Of a stretch of DNA of 64,000 nucleotides, positions 53,189 to 61,672 are shown piece by piece. The stretch lies in the NCBI RefSeq assembly GCF_004167675.1, contig NZ_SEZQ01000011.1; one strand, given 5' to 3'. The notes under the pieces are model-generated. The model did not search any database. It was given only the letters and a program-made list of their open reading frames with translations, and was not told the DNA's origin. The stretch is from Aliivibrio finisterrensis_A (GTDB taxonomy: Bacteria > Pseudomonadota > Gammaproteobacteria > Enterobacterales > Vibrionaceae). Both the position numbers and the translations under genes were made by a program. Positions within the stretch are counted from its first letter, which is position 1. The number at the start of each line of letters is the position of its first letter.

Positions 53189-53493
53189 TGTTTCCACAAT
53201 CTACGGTACTCGATCCTCTTTTTTGGATGGCCTTCGGTGCGCTGCAAGTTTGGGTATTTGCAGGCGCAAACCAATGGGCAAAACAGTTTAATCTCGGCAT
53301 GTGCGGATGGAAATGGTCTTTAGTTGGCGGTTGGTGGGCATCCATCATCTTAACTATTGCTGGCGCATTTACCTTACTTGGTGAAAATGAAGGGTTAGCT
53401 GGTTGGTATTTCTTAGGATTTGCAGGCACAGGGTTAATCATAGCTGGTGCGATTTTGCTTCGTGTCTTAGTTGCCTTAAAGCCTAAGATGTAA
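53188..53493 (+). CDS. rdhB: Reductive dehalogenase membrane anchor RdhB
   Basis: A 101-residue protein with three hydrophobic segments (about residues 10-27, 42-62, 70-95). It has the WW pair and the GENEGLAG loop between helices that are usual in RdhB anchors. It would hold RdhA at the outer face of the cytoplasmic membrane. The start overlaps the rdhA stop by one base (TAATG), which strongly supports a functional pair. Such anchors are only weakly conserved in sequence; the position is the main argument. Confidence 0.82.
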   Translation: MFPQSTVLDPLFWMAFGALQVWVFAGANQWAKQFNLGMCGWKWSLVGGWWASIILTIAGAFTLLGENEGLAGWYFLGFAGTGLIIAGAILLRVLVALKPKM

Positions 53494-53527
53494 ATCGCCA
53501 CTCTAATTTTTTATTAATGAAAGGAAT

Positions 53528-53559
53528 AAGCCACAAGCACTCAAAACGCATTGTGGCTT
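53528..53559 (+). repeat. Hairpin between rdhB and rdhC
   Basis: AAGCCACAA (53528-53536) pairs with TTGTGGCTT (53551-53559). No T-run follows. It overlaps the space just upstream of the rdhC start and could tune expression of the downstream genes or protect the rdhAB mRNA. Confidence 0.45.
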
Positions 53560-53568
53560 ATCATTTAT

Positions 53569-54777
53569 ATGGCAAAACAAACCGCATCGAATCGAAACAA
53601 AAACCGCGATAAAATCCTTAGCATATTGTCAATATTACTCGTATTGTCATCATGGTTTCTTGGTGGATTACGCGTTAACAATTCTCAATCCCAGTTCTTT
53701 GAACATATCACAGCAAAAGATGAGAAAATTGTTGAGATCACCCCTCAATTATTCAAAATAATCCCCAAAAACACGACGGATACCAACCTTATAAAATGGG
53801 TAAGTTTTGGATCGGGAATTGGCTATGGTGGTGAATTAACCGTGGGCAGTGTTTTTCTTCCTAATGGAGAAGTACAGAGTATTTCATTACTCTCTTCTAA
53901 AGAAACCTCATCGTATTTTGACAAAATTGTAGAAGAGAAATTACCAGAAGGGTTACTCGATAATTCGATTGAACATTTATTAGAATATGATGCAATTTCA
54001 GGCGCGACACTCACATCACAAGCGTATGTTCACGCAGTAAATCAATCAGCTGATCTTATTCGAGAACAATTATATGGCACACGCTTAGTCAGTGAATCGT
54101 CTATTTTAGATTACTTAAAATGGCTAGACTTTGCTGCTGTCATCTTTTTTATGAGTGCCGTGTGGATTAATCGCTCTCGCTCTGCTTATAAAGCAAAATT
54201 TAATGTGGGCCTCCTTTTGGGTTCAACCGTTCTATTTGGTTTTCATTCAGCTTCATTGTATTCCTCATCCACCATGGGAGGATTAGTTTTTGGCTCGTGG
54301 ATTTCTGGTGTAGCCAATTACACACCGTTTATTTTATTAATATTAAGTGTCGGTTATATCCTCTATTACAACCGTAATATTTATTGTCAAAGCCTATGTC
54401 CTTTTGGTGCAGTTCAACAATGTTTAGCGAAAGTGGGCAACGCTAAGTCGTCTCCTATTCGTCATCAGTTCTTTATCTGGTTCCCAAGAGTTCTATTGCT
54501 CACCACGCTATGCATGGGCGCGTATTTTAGAAGTCCCGCAGAGTTTATTTATGAACCTTTTGGCATTGCATTTGGCATGATTGGCGGAATGTACCTATTT
54601 GTTTTAACCGTGATGATTTTACTTACGTCGTTAGTGGTTCGTCGTCCATGGTGCCAAAGTTTATGCCCTATCAACGCCATGACAGATTTTATTGTCTTTA
54701 ATAAAAACTGGGCAAAACAAGTACGAAATAACGCAACAAAAAAACGTAAAACGGCCAAAAAAGAGAAAGGGGAATAA
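53569..54777 (+). CDS. rdhC: RdhC/NosR-like membrane flavoprotein with CX3CP motifs
   Basis: A 402-residue membrane protein of the NosR/NirI/RdhC type. A first membrane helix (about residues 20-37) is followed by a periplasmic FMN-binding domain with the flavinylation motif AISGATLTSQAY (Thr147 as the likely covalent FMN site), then five or so membrane helices and two CX3CP motifs, YCQSLCPFGAVQQC and WCQSLCPINAM. In dehalogenase operons RdhC is thought to pass electrons or help maturation. The ATG at 53569 is chosen over an in-frame TTG at 53551 that lies inside a hairpin. The C-terminal tail is strongly basic (KKRKTAKKEKGE). Confidence 0.83.
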   Translation: MAKQTASNRNKNRDKILSILSILLVLSSWFLGGLRVNNSQSQFFEHITAKDEKIVEITPQLFKIIPKNTTDTNLIKWVSFGSGIGYGGELTVGSVFLPNGEVQSISLLSSKETSSYFDKIVEEKLPEGLLDNSIEHLLEYDAISGATLTSQAYVHAVNQSADLIREQLYGTRLVSESSILDYLKWLDFAAVIFFMSAVWINRSRSAYKAKFNVGLLLGSTVLFGFHSASLYSSSTMGGLVFGSWISGVANYTPFILLILSVGYILYYNRNIYCQSLCPFGAVQQCLAKVGNAKSSPIRHQFFIWFPRVLLLTTLCMGAYFRSPAEFIYEPFGIAFGMIGGMYLFVLTVMILLTSLVVRRPWCQSLCPINAMTDFIVFNKNWAKQVRNNATKKRKTAKKEKGE

Positions 54778-54779
54778 CA

Positions 54780-54998
54780 ATGAGAAAGCATATTTCACTG
54801 GTATTTTTTATTCTGGCTTCTGTTGTGATTTCACTTCAATTAGCGTTAAGTTTTGTAGCGCTCTCGGATGAACAGAGTCATAATCAGTTGCTGCACACTG
54901 TCACTAGCCAAACAAAGAAAATTATCGTTCCAGAAATGGCTAAGCCTAAGATAGATTTTAAGAAAATGGCGGAAGATATGTCACACGAGAAGTACTGA
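54780..54998 (+). CDS. Small membrane protein of the dehalogenase operon
   Basis: A 72-residue protein with one N-terminal hydrophobic segment (about residues 6-28, HISLVFFILASVVISLQLAL) and a polar, lysine-rich tail, so it is probably anchored with the tail in the periplasm. It starts 2 bp after rdhC with a good AAAGGGG ribosome site, which indicates a real gene. I do not recognise a family. A role as a small accessory of the RdhABC complex is possible. Confidence 0.7.
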   Translation: MRKHISLVFFILASVVISLQLALSFVALSDEQSHNQLLHTVTSQTKKIIVPEMAKPKIDFKKMAEDMSHEKY

Positions 54999-55088
54999 GG
55001 ATAACCTCTTTTAACTAAACCCTAAGTACATGACATTATTTATATGGAGATTAAAAGCCCTCTTTTAATCTCACTTTTTGAGCTACCT

Positions 55089-55964
55089 ATGAACGAAAAA
55101 TGCATTCCTATTGAACGCTTACGATCTGATACGGCATTAGCAAATCCGTATATTTTTCGCATTTCTGAGCTGTATAATTTAAGAGGAATTGACGACGTTT
55201 CTCAACCACACCGTCTTAATTTTAGTGCGTTGATTTATGTATCAAAAGGCGAAGGCTTTCATTATATCGATCACAAAAGGCACATTGTTCGAGCAGGCAC
55301 ATTACTAACGTTAGGCAAAAACCAAGTCCATTCCTTTGCTAAAGAACGCACGGTTGATGGCTATGTATTGCCTTTTAATTGCACGTTTTTATCTTGTGGT
55401 AAGAATGACCCTTATTCTGATTTAATGATAACCGCACTAGGTCACCTTAATTGCATTGAGAATATTGGTGACGACATTGGTTCACTGTTTGAAACCATGG
55501 TGAAAGAGTTCACATCGACGTCTGAGTTTAAAGCTGAAATCATTCGTAATTTATTGCGATCAATTATGCTTAAAGTGATTGTTCCGACTTTTCAAAGTGA
55601 ATTTAATCCCATAAGCAAAACCATTGGCAGCAGCGATTTCTATCGTTTAAAAAATTATATTGAAACTCACTTTTATGATCGCCCTTCTGCAAGTGATATA
55701 GCAATGGCGTTAGGAAAAAGCGTAAAACAATTAGATAAATTGGCAAAAGATAATTCAGGAGAAAGTGTAAAAGAGCTTGTCGATGAGCGGGTGCTTCTTG
55801 AAACTAAACGTTTACTCGCTTTCAGCCAACATTCTATTTCAGAGATTGCGGCTCAACTGCGATTTAATGAAGCTACAAATATGACTAAATTTTTCAAACG
55901 CCACACCAAGGTCAGTCCAAAAGATTTCCGTCAATTGTGCCGAATGGGGTTACATCAAAAATAA
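55089..55964 (+). CDS. AraC-family regulator of the dehalogenase operon
   Basis: A regulator of about 291 residues from the ATG at 55089; the frame is open 15 codons further to an ATG at 55044. The N-terminal cupin-like domain (FSALIYVSKGEGFHYIDHKRHIVRAGTLLTLGKNQVHSF) would bind the effector and the C-terminal double helix-turn-helix (RPSASDIAMALGKSVKQLDKLAKDNSG, HSISEIAAQLRFNEATNMTKFFKRHTKVSPKDFR) the DNA. It lies 90 bp (45 bp from the longer start) after the small membrane protein gene. Most described rdh operons use Crp/Fnr (RdhK/CprK), MarR or two-component regulators, so an AraC type is noteworthy. Confidence 0.82.
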   Translation: MNEKCIPIERLRSDTALANPYIFRISELYNLRGIDDVSQPHRLNFSALIYVSKGEGFHYIDHKRHIVRAGTLLTLGKNQVHSFAKERTVDGYVLPFNCTFLSCGKNDPYSDLMITALGHLNCIENIGDDIGSLFETMVKEFTSTSEFKAEIIRNLLRSIMLKVIVPTFQSEFNPISKTIGSSDFYRLKNYIETHFYDRPSASDIAMALGKSVKQLDKLAKDNSGESVKELVDERVLLETKRLLAFSQHSISEIAAQLRFNEATNMTKFFKRHTKVSPKDFRQLCRMGLHQK

Positions 55965-55988
55965 TAATGCCTTCTGTTATACAATAAA

Positions 55989-56028
55989 GCCCTTACTTCT
56001 GTCGCTATGAAGTAAGGGCCTTATTTTT
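55989..56028 (+). terminator. Terminator of the dehalogenase operon
   Basis: GCCCTTACTTC (55989-55999) pairs perfectly with GAAGTAAGGGC (56009-56019), followed by TTATTTTTT. It closes the unit after the AraC gene. Confidence 0.88.
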
Positions 56029-56046
56029 TACTATCATCTAAGAAGC

Positions 56047-56785
56047 TATATCTTAAACTGCTTAACCGCGTCGTTTAATACAGTAGACAACTTTGCAAGA
56101 TTTAACGGTGTCCATCATAATAGAATGGTTTTCTTGAGAAATGCTATTCACCGCTTGCATACTCTCATTGACTTGCTTTGTAGCAACACTCTGCTCTTCT
56201 GATGCACTTGCACTTTGCGTATTCATATCGTTTATTTTAGTAATTGATTCAGTAATCGCAGAGAATGCATCTCCTGATTTACTTGCCGAATCAATACTTG
56301 ATATTAATAAGCCGTTGCTTTGCTCCATACTGCTTACGACTCCATTCGTGCCATTTTGAATTCACTCAATTAGAGTTTGAATTTCAGTTGTTGATTCTTG
56401 AGTGCTTTTTGCTAATACTCTAACTTCATCAGCAACCACGGCAAAGCCCCTTCCCTGCTCACCAGCTCTGGCAGCTTCTATCGCAGCATTAAGTGCAAGT
56501 AGATTAGTTTGCTCAGCAATACCGCCAATAACTTCTAAGATCTTACCTATGTTATTCGCCTCTTCTGCTAGATTTGTAATCTGAGAAGAAGTTTGTTTTA
56601 TCTCTTCATCCAGTTGCCCAATATGTTGAATTGTATTTTGAATCACACTAAAACCGGCTTGTGCCTCTTCATCTGCATTTGAGGCAACATGCGCGGCATT
56701 AACCGTGTTTTGAGACACTTCTTGAACAGCAACTGATAGTTGTTGCATTGCATCTGAAATTTGCTCTGTACGGCTTAATTGCTCT
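56047..56785 (-). pseudogene. Methyl-accepting chemotaxis protein gene, truncated and broken
   Basis: Only the C-terminal signalling domain remains: LSRTEQISDAMQQLSVAVQEVSQN, the hairpin tip GIAEQTNLLALNAAIEAARAGEQGRGFAVVADEVR, then LIE followed by a TGA (56361-56359) where an Arg codon (CGA) is expected, then IQNGTNGVVSSMEQSNG. Near 56098 the frame shifts; the shifted frame reads NLAKLSTVLNDAVKQFKI and stops at 56047, the normal family ending. The N-terminal sensor and HAMP part is missing, cut by the left end of IS66 at 56786. Confidence 0.88.
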
Positions 56786-56858
56786 GTAAGCGCTTAACTA
56801 ACCACACATATTAATATGAATCATGCTTTGCCATAGTATCTTTTTAATCGGAGGTATT

Positions 56859-57158
56859 ATGAATCAGCAAAGTAAGCCCGATCATTGGGCTAATATTTTA
56901 GAGCAGCAGAAAGAAAGTAACCTATCTATCAAGCAATTTTGTATTGATAATGAAATAAGCTACCAAACCTTTTATTACTGGTCAAAGAAGCTCAGCGAAT
57001 CAGAAGTCACAACAAAAATTCACCCCATTATCGTGACAGAGCCTACACAAGAGCAGTCAAATATTGTAGTGCTGACATTCAATAATGGCCTTCGTGCTGA
57101 GTTACCAGCAAACCTTAATTCCAAACAAATCAAACATTGGATTGAGGCATTGCAATGA
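56859..57158 (+). CDS. tnpA: IS66 TnpA accessory protein
   Basis: The first IS66 gene encodes a helix-turn-helix protein of about 99 residues from the ATG at 56859 (AGGTATT upstream; an in-frame start at 56823 is less likely). SNLSIKQFCIDNEISYQTFYYWSKKL is the typical IS66 Orf1/TnpA HTH region. Its stop overlaps the start of tnpB by 4 bp (ATGA). Confidence 0.87.
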   Translation: MNQQSKPDHWANILEQQKESNLSIKQFCIDNEISYQTFYYWSKKLSESEVTTKIHPIIVTEPTQEQSNIVVLTFNNGLRAELPANLNSKQIKHWIEALQ

Positions 57159-57499
57159 TACAGTCAGGAAAGGTTTACCTCGTCGTTGGCGTCACCGACA
57201 TGAGAAAATCCATTGATGGCTTATCACTCATTGTCGCCGAAACGCTGGAAATGGACCCATTCAGTGAAGCCTGGTTTATTTTTTGTAATCGCAATCGAGA
57301 TAAACTCAAGATCTTGTTTTGGGATACCAATGGCTTTTGGCTTTATTATCGGCGCTTAGAAAAAGGGACGTTCAAATGGCCAGTACCCAATGTTAATGGT
57401 GCGCTCCACATTAGCAGACAACAACTCAACTGGCTTTTATCTGGACTGACTTTAGATCATGCCAAAGCTCATAAGCCGTTATTTAACCTAGAAGTGTGA
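57155..57499 (+). CDS. tnpB: IS66 TnpB (Orf2)
   Basis: A 114-residue protein matching IS66 Orf2: VYLVVGVTDMRKSIDGLS at the start, FCNRNRDKLKILFWDTNGFWLYYRRLEKGTFKWP in the middle. It is needed for transposition of IS66 elements though its exact role is unclear. It overlaps tnpA by 4 bp. Confidence 0.93.
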   Translation: MIQSGKVYLVVGVTDMRKSIDGLSLIVAETLEMDPFSEAWFIFCNRNRDKLKILFWDTNGFWLYYRRLEKGTFKWPVPNVNGALHISRQQLNWLLSGLTLDHAKAHKPLFNLEV

Positions 57500-57584
57500 T
57501 CGCTGATAATGATCATCAAATTGGACTTGAACGATCCTTTTTCGATGTCACACTTAGGGTAATTAAACAATCTTGAGCTAAAGC

Positions 57585-59108
57585 ATGACCGATCTTCCTG
57601 ATGATATTGAGCAACTAAAAGCGATGCTACTTGAACTTCATTATCAAAATGAAGCCAAAGAGAAGCTGCTTGTCGCCAAACAAGAAGAAGTCGCTGAATT
57701 AAAAACTCAAGTTGAACTCTTGATTGAGCAATTAAACCTGAATAAATCCAAGCGCTTCTCATCGCAAAGTGAAAAAGTACCAAAAGGTACTTTTAATGAA
57801 GCAGAGCAGCAAAAGTCGCTTCCTAAATCTAACGATGAGAAGAAAAAAACAGGTCGCAAGCCTCTACCAAAAGAGCTTGAGCGTGAGATACACAAGCATG
57901 AACTCAATGCACCTTATTGTGAGTGTTGTGACGAACCATTGCACGAATGTGGTGTAGAAACCTCAGAAGAGCTTAAAATCATTCCTCAAAAGGTCAGTGT
58001 TATTCGTCACGAACGCACTAAGTACGCTTGTCGCCAATGTAAAAAAACACAAACCAAATCCAAAATCATCACCGCACCAAAGCCCGCTAGCATGATCCCA
58101 AAAAGCATGGGAAGCGCAAGTGCTTTCGCGGCGGTAGTCACCGCAAAATACGTAGATGCACTGCCACTGTATCGTCAGGTAGATATCCTAAATCGATCTG
58201 ACATTGATATAAGCCGAGCAACGCTTGCTAATTGGTGTGTTCAGTTGGGTAATAAAGTGAAACCAATCATTGATGAGATGAAATCAAGGCTGCTTAATGA
58301 AAAACTTATCTGCGCAGATGAAACCACAGTACAAGTGCTACGCGAAGAAGATAGAAAAGCGCAAAGCAAATCTTATATGTGGGTTTTCCGTAGTGGTGAG
58401 TTCATTAAAAACCCTGTTGTTATCTATGATTATCACCCAAGCTGTGCAGCAACGTGTGCAAAAGACTTTTTAGGTGATTACTCAGGGTATTTACTCTCTG
58501 ATGGCTACAGCGTATACGACACATTAGATGCCGTGACACAAGCAGCGTGCATGGCACATGCCCGTAGAAAGTTCACCGATGCACAAAAAGCGTCACCCTC
58601 TAAAAAAGCGGGAAAACCCGAAAAAGCCCTCAACTTCATCGCCAAACTTTACGGTGTAGAAAGAAAGACAAAGGGATTATCCGCAAATGAACGACAGAAG
58701 ATAAGAAAACAGGAAGCTGAGCCAATATTGAGTGAATTTAAAGCGTGGCTTGATGTTCAAAATGTCTTACCCAAAGGGGTATTAGGTAAAGCTATCGCCT
58801 ACACTCAAAAGCAATGGCCTAAATTACTCACCTATCTTGAGGATGGTGATATCAGCATCGATAATAATGTCACAGAAAGAGACATTAGGCCGTTTACCAC
58901 AGGTAGAAAAAACTGGATGTTCTCGACTTCTGTCGAGGGTGCGAAGGCGAGTGCTAACTTGTATAGCTTGGTAATGACATGCCGCGCTAATGACATTAAC
59001 CCGTATTATTACTTCCAGTATTTATTTACGGAGTTACCTAAACGTGATCCAGCCGATGATATGTCAGATCTTATGCCGTGGCTCGTTGAAATGGGTGATG
59101 CCGAGTAA
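57585..59108 (+). CDS. tnpC: IS66 transposase TnpC
   Basis: The 507-residue DDE transposase of IS66. An N-terminal coiled coil (residues 15-50), a zinc-finger region (CECCDEPLHECG, YACRQCKKT), and the catalytic part with LICADETTVQVL (Asp), LSDGYSVYDTL (Asp) and SIDNNVTERDIRPFTTGRKNW (Glu) are visible. The frame is intact, so the element may still be active. Confidence 0.95.
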   Translation: MTDLPDDIEQLKAMLLELHYQNEAKEKLLVAKQEEVAELKTQVELLIEQLNLNKSKRFSSQSEKVPKGTFNEAEQQKSLPKSNDEKKKTGRKPLPKELEREIHKHELNAPYCECCDEPLHECGVETSEELKIIPQKVSVIRHERTKYACRQCKKTQTKSKIITAPKPASMIPKSMGSASAFAAVVTAKYVDALPLYRQVDILNRSDIDISRATLANWCVQLGNKVKPIIDEMKSRLLNEKLICADETTVQVLREEDRKAQSKSYMWVFRSGEFIKNPVVIYDYHPSCAATCAKDFLGDYSGYLLSDGYSVYDTLDAVTQAACMAHARRKFTDAQKASPSKKAGKPEKALNFIAKLYGVERKTKGLSANERQKIRKQEAEPILSEFKAWLDVQNVLPKGVLGKAIAYTQKQWPKLLTYLEDGDISIDNNVTERDIRPFTTGRKNWMFSTSVEGAKASANLYSLVMTCRANDINPYYYFQYLFTELPKRDPADDMSDLMPWLVEMGDAE

Positions 59109-59135
59109 AGCATCACTAGTTCATTGAGCGCTTAC

Positions 59136-59662
59136 TATTTATCTCATTATTTATATACAAAAAAAGAAACATGTTAAAATTAAATGCTACACTAAAGAAA
59201 CCTCCAGAACAAATAATTAACACGTTTGTGGCGAGTTATCTTCATCTCATATTAAAAATAATAGCTAAAAATAAAATTTAAAATTTCATTTTTAATAACC
59301 TCTATATTTTCATATTATTCACAGGATTCCATTTTGCCATTTTTTATTTAATCCATTGATTATCGCTCACACAGTATACTGTCAATTTTATTTCAACATT
59401 CACCTCATCAATAGTTAGCCCCTGACACTTAAAGGGAAGATCTTAAAAACACGCCTTACCTTAATAATAAGACTCTCATCACAATTTTATTTCTTTTATA
59501 CTATGTAACGAAAAGCAGATCAGTCTGAACATTGCATTCAATTATGTCATTTTCAGCCTATATTAAAGATCTCGAAAGTAAAAAATAAAAGTCAGGAACT
59601 CATAAATCCAACATAGGATTTAGGGTATTCAATCAAATTATAACTAAAGGAAGTGTTAACTT
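59136..59662. other. AT-rich non-coding stretch right of IS66
   Basis: About 530 bp without a convincing gene, rich in A/T tracts. No remnant of the chemotaxis receptor N-terminus is visible, which a simple insertion would predict. A promoter for the DUF5993-DsbB pair should lie at its right end, but I cannot define it. Confidence 0.5.
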
Positions 59663-59818
59663 ATGATGAGTTTAATCTTCTTGCTTCTACTCGTTGCAAT
59701 GCTCAGCGCGTTTAGTGGCAAAAAAAGTACTAGCTACGTTTTATTTACCGCCTCAGTCATTATTGGCTTGTATTGGTTTCATCATCACGCGACAGATCCT
59801 CTGTCCATTTTACTGTAG
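59663..59818 (+). CDS. DUF5993 family small membrane protein
   Basis: A 51-residue protein, MMSLIFLLLLVAML at the start, with two hydrophobic segments separated by SGKKSTS and a C-terminal WFHHHATDPLSILL. This pattern, and the position 7 bp before a DsbB-like gene, identifies DUF5993, whose genes usually precede a disulfide bond formation protein B. An AAAGGA ribosome site lies upstream. Function unknown. Confidence 0.82.
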   Translation: MMSLIFLLLLVAMLSAFSGKKSTSYVLFTASVIIGLYWFHHHATDPLSILL

Positions 59819-59825
59819 GTGAACT

Positions 59826-60374
59826 ATGAATAGTAAAAACGTAACTATACTTAATATTTTGGGGCTGCTCGGTATTACGTTTGTATTGCTGATGGGTTCT
59901 GTGCTTCAAGTTGCTTGGAATGAACTGCCTTGCCCGCTTTGTCTTTTACAACGTGTTGGCTTTGTGATGGTGATGTTTGGTTTTATGCTTAACATTATTT
60001 ATGGCACACAACAGCGTCATTATGGTGTGATATTAATTGGCGCATTATTTGGTGCTGCAACGGCATTACGTCAAGTCTCTTTACACGTAATTCCTGGCAC
60101 TCCAGGTTTTGGTAGCCCTATCTTAGGTATGCACTACTACACATGGGCTTTTGTTATCTTTATGATGGCTATTGTAGGTGTCGCTGTGCTGTTAATGCTT
60201 TGGAATAATGAATGGTCATCTGAAGCCTATCAAATGGATAAATTTGGTCGATTTTCCTGCATATTAGCAATTATTGCGGTATTGGTTAATGTACTTTCAA
60301 CCTTCATTGAATGTGGCCCATACCAGTGTCCTGACAACCCTGTAAGCTACTGGTTATTGGATATGTTTAGTTAA
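59826..60374 (+). CDS. DsbB-family disulfide bond formation protein
   Basis: A 182-residue membrane protein with four hydrophobic segments. The first periplasmic loop has the redox pair PCPLCLLQRVG near residue 40, and the last loop a second pair ECGPYQCP near residue 165. DsbB passes electrons from DsbA to quinone. This variant pairs with a DUF5993 gene and not with a dsbA-like gene in the window, so it may be specialised rather than the housekeeping DsbB. Confidence 0.85.
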   Translation: MNSKNVTILNILGLLGITFVLLMGSVLQVAWNELPCPLCLLQRVGFVMVMFGFMLNIIYGTQQRHYGVILIGALFGAATALRQVSLHVIPGTPGFGSPILGMHYYTWAFVIFMMAIVGVAVLLMLWNNEWSSEAYQMDKFGRFSCILAIIAVLVNVLSTFIECGPYQCPDNPVSYWLLDMFS

Positions 60375-60392
60375 TACTAGTAACTAGCAAGC

Positions 60393-60429
60393 AATAAAAA
60401 CGGCACTTTTAATGAGTACCGTTTTTATT
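60393..60429. terminator. Terminator after the DsbB-like gene
   Basis: AATAAAAACGG (60393-60403) pairs with CCGTTTTTATT (60419-60429). The A/T arms make it work in both directions, serving also the convergent DJ-1-like gene. Confidence 0.8.
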
Positions 60430-60450
60430 TTAACGAGTAATAAACTGTCA

Positions 60451-61041
60451 TTAAATATGGTCAAAATAAATATGCTGAGCTTGCCACTCTACTTTTTCAA
60501 TATTGTCAGAAAGCACATGTTTAGCTACTGTAAACGCAAATTCAAAACTAACACCAAGCCCCTTACCACTAATAAAATGTCCATCTACGACGACTTTTTT
60601 ATCTTGGAAGATACCATCTGAAAACTTCTTCTCAAGTCCACCGCCTGTTGTATAATTTCGACCATTTAATAAGTTATTTGCAGCAAGCACCTTTGCACCA
60701 GAAGAGCACAATGCACAGATGTATTTTTCTTTTGTTATGTGACGTTCAAGAAAAGCAATAACCATAGGGTTGGCAGATAAATTATCCGTACCTTTTGGCC
60801 CCCCAGGCATCATTACTGCGTCATACAGAACGTTTTGTTTATCTTTTAACGTATAGTCAGCAGAAATTCGTGTTTCAAAATAGGTTTCTAATGCGGTCGT
60901 TTCCATACAAGATAAAACATCAACCTTAATATCTAAACGACGCATTATATCGATAAAAACAACCGCTTCGCCTTCTTCAAAACCATCTGCAAGTAAAACT
61001 GCAACGTGTTTCGTTATTTGATTATTTTCCATCTTCATCAC
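60451..61041 (-). CDS. DJ-1/PfpI family protein
   Basis: A 196-residue protein of the DJ-1/PfpI fold: VAVLLADGFEEGEAVVFIDIMRR at the start (conserved Glu), DAVMMPGGPKGTDNL, and the nucleophile elbow YICALCSSGAKVLAA with the reactive cysteine. Such proteins are deglycases, glyoxalases or stress proteins. It is last in the unit with kdgK and eda, and its start lies within the end of eda (20 bp overlap; ATG at 61032 is an alternative). A detoxifying role for reactive keto-aldehydes of this pathway is possible. Confidence 0.82.
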   Translation of the reverse strand: MMKMENNQITKHVAVLLADGFEEGEAVVFIDIMRRLDIKVDVLSCMETTALETYFETRISADYTLKDKQNVLYDAVMMPGGPKGTDNLSANPMVIAFLERHITKEKYICALCSSGAKVLAANNLLNGRNYTTGGGLEKKFSDGIFQDKKVVVDGHFISGKGLGVSFEFAFTVAKHVLSDNIEKVEWQAQHIYFDHI

Positions 61042-61672
61042 CAGTAATTAATGAGCAAGTTTCACGTACATTTCTAGCTATAACCTTCCAGTCATGATTT
61101 TTAATCGCATCCGTTGGAGCGATCCATGTTCCACCACAGGCAATGACCTGTGGTATTGCCAAATAACTTAATAAGTTTTTCAGGTTAACTCCACCTGTAG
61201 GCATTAATTGAATATTGCCATAAGGTCCAGTTAATGATTTCAACATATTCAACCCACCAGATGCTTCTGCAGGAAAGAACTTTAATGCCGAGAGTCCCAT
61301 TTCTAGTGCTTGTTCAACTAAGCTTGGATTATTGATTCCCGGAATAATCTTAATGTTGTTGTCTAAACAATATTGAACCGTCTTTGGATTAAAACCAGGG
61401 CTCACAACAAAATCGGCTCCTGCATCGACAGCCACCTTGGCTTGCTCTTTTGTTAATACTGTTCCTGCACACAAAATAATATCTGGGTATGCTTGACGAA
61501 TACGGCGAATCGATTCTTCTGCTGCTGCCGTTCTAAACGTAATTTCCGCGGCAGGTAACCCGTTATCAACAAGCACTTTAGCTAAAGGAACCGCATCATC
61601 TGCATTTTCAATTTGAATTACAGGCATGACTTTTAATGCTTTTACTGTTTCTATCCAAAGGTTATTTTTCAT
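61022..61672 (-). CDS. eda: KDPG aldolase (2-keto-3-deoxy-6-phosphogluconate aldolase) Eda
   Basis: Cleaves KDPG to pyruvate and glyceraldehyde-3-phosphate. The 216-residue length fits Eda. AEITFRTAAAEESIRRI (Glu, Arg), LCAGTVLTKEQA, DFVVSPGFNP, LSALKFFPAEASGGLNMLKSLTGPYG (Schiff-base Lys in LKFFPAE) and LMPTGGVNLKNL are the family motifs. It overlaps kdgK by 11 bp. With kdgK it processes KDG made by UxuA at the left end of the window. Confidence 0.93.
   Translation of the reverse strand: MKNNLWIETVKALKVMPVIQIENADDAVPLAKVLVDNGLPAAEITFRTAAAEESIRRIRQAYPDIILCAGTVLTKEQAKVAVDAGADFVVSPGFNPKTVQYCLDNNIKIIPGINNPSLVEQALEMGLSALKFFPAEASGGLNMLKSLTGPYGNIQLMPTGGVNLKNLLSYLAIPQVIACGGTWIAPTDAIKNHDWKVIARNVRETCSLITGDEDGK

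Larger units (their letters stand above)
56786..59135 (+). mobile_element. IS66-family insertion sequence, complete
   Basis: A 2350-bp element with terminal inverted repeats: left end GTAAGCGCTTAACTAACC (from 56786) and right end, read inward on the other strand from 59135, GTAAGCGCTCAATGAACT. It contains tnpA, tnpB and tnpC in the usual IS66 order, all intact. The 8-bp flanks (ATTGCTCT at left, TATTTATC at right) do not match, so no target-site duplication is present, and the missing half of the chemotaxis gene is not found on the right side. Confidence 0.9.

Noticed and set aside
56062..56748. Two separate small genes for chemotaxis-like proteins
   Set aside because: They are one receptor signalling domain split by a single TGA, with a frameshift near its C-terminus.
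59136..59662. A small gene or RNA in the gap right of IS66
   Set aside because: No coding frame with a plausible start, and no stable structure beyond short A/T-rich repeats.
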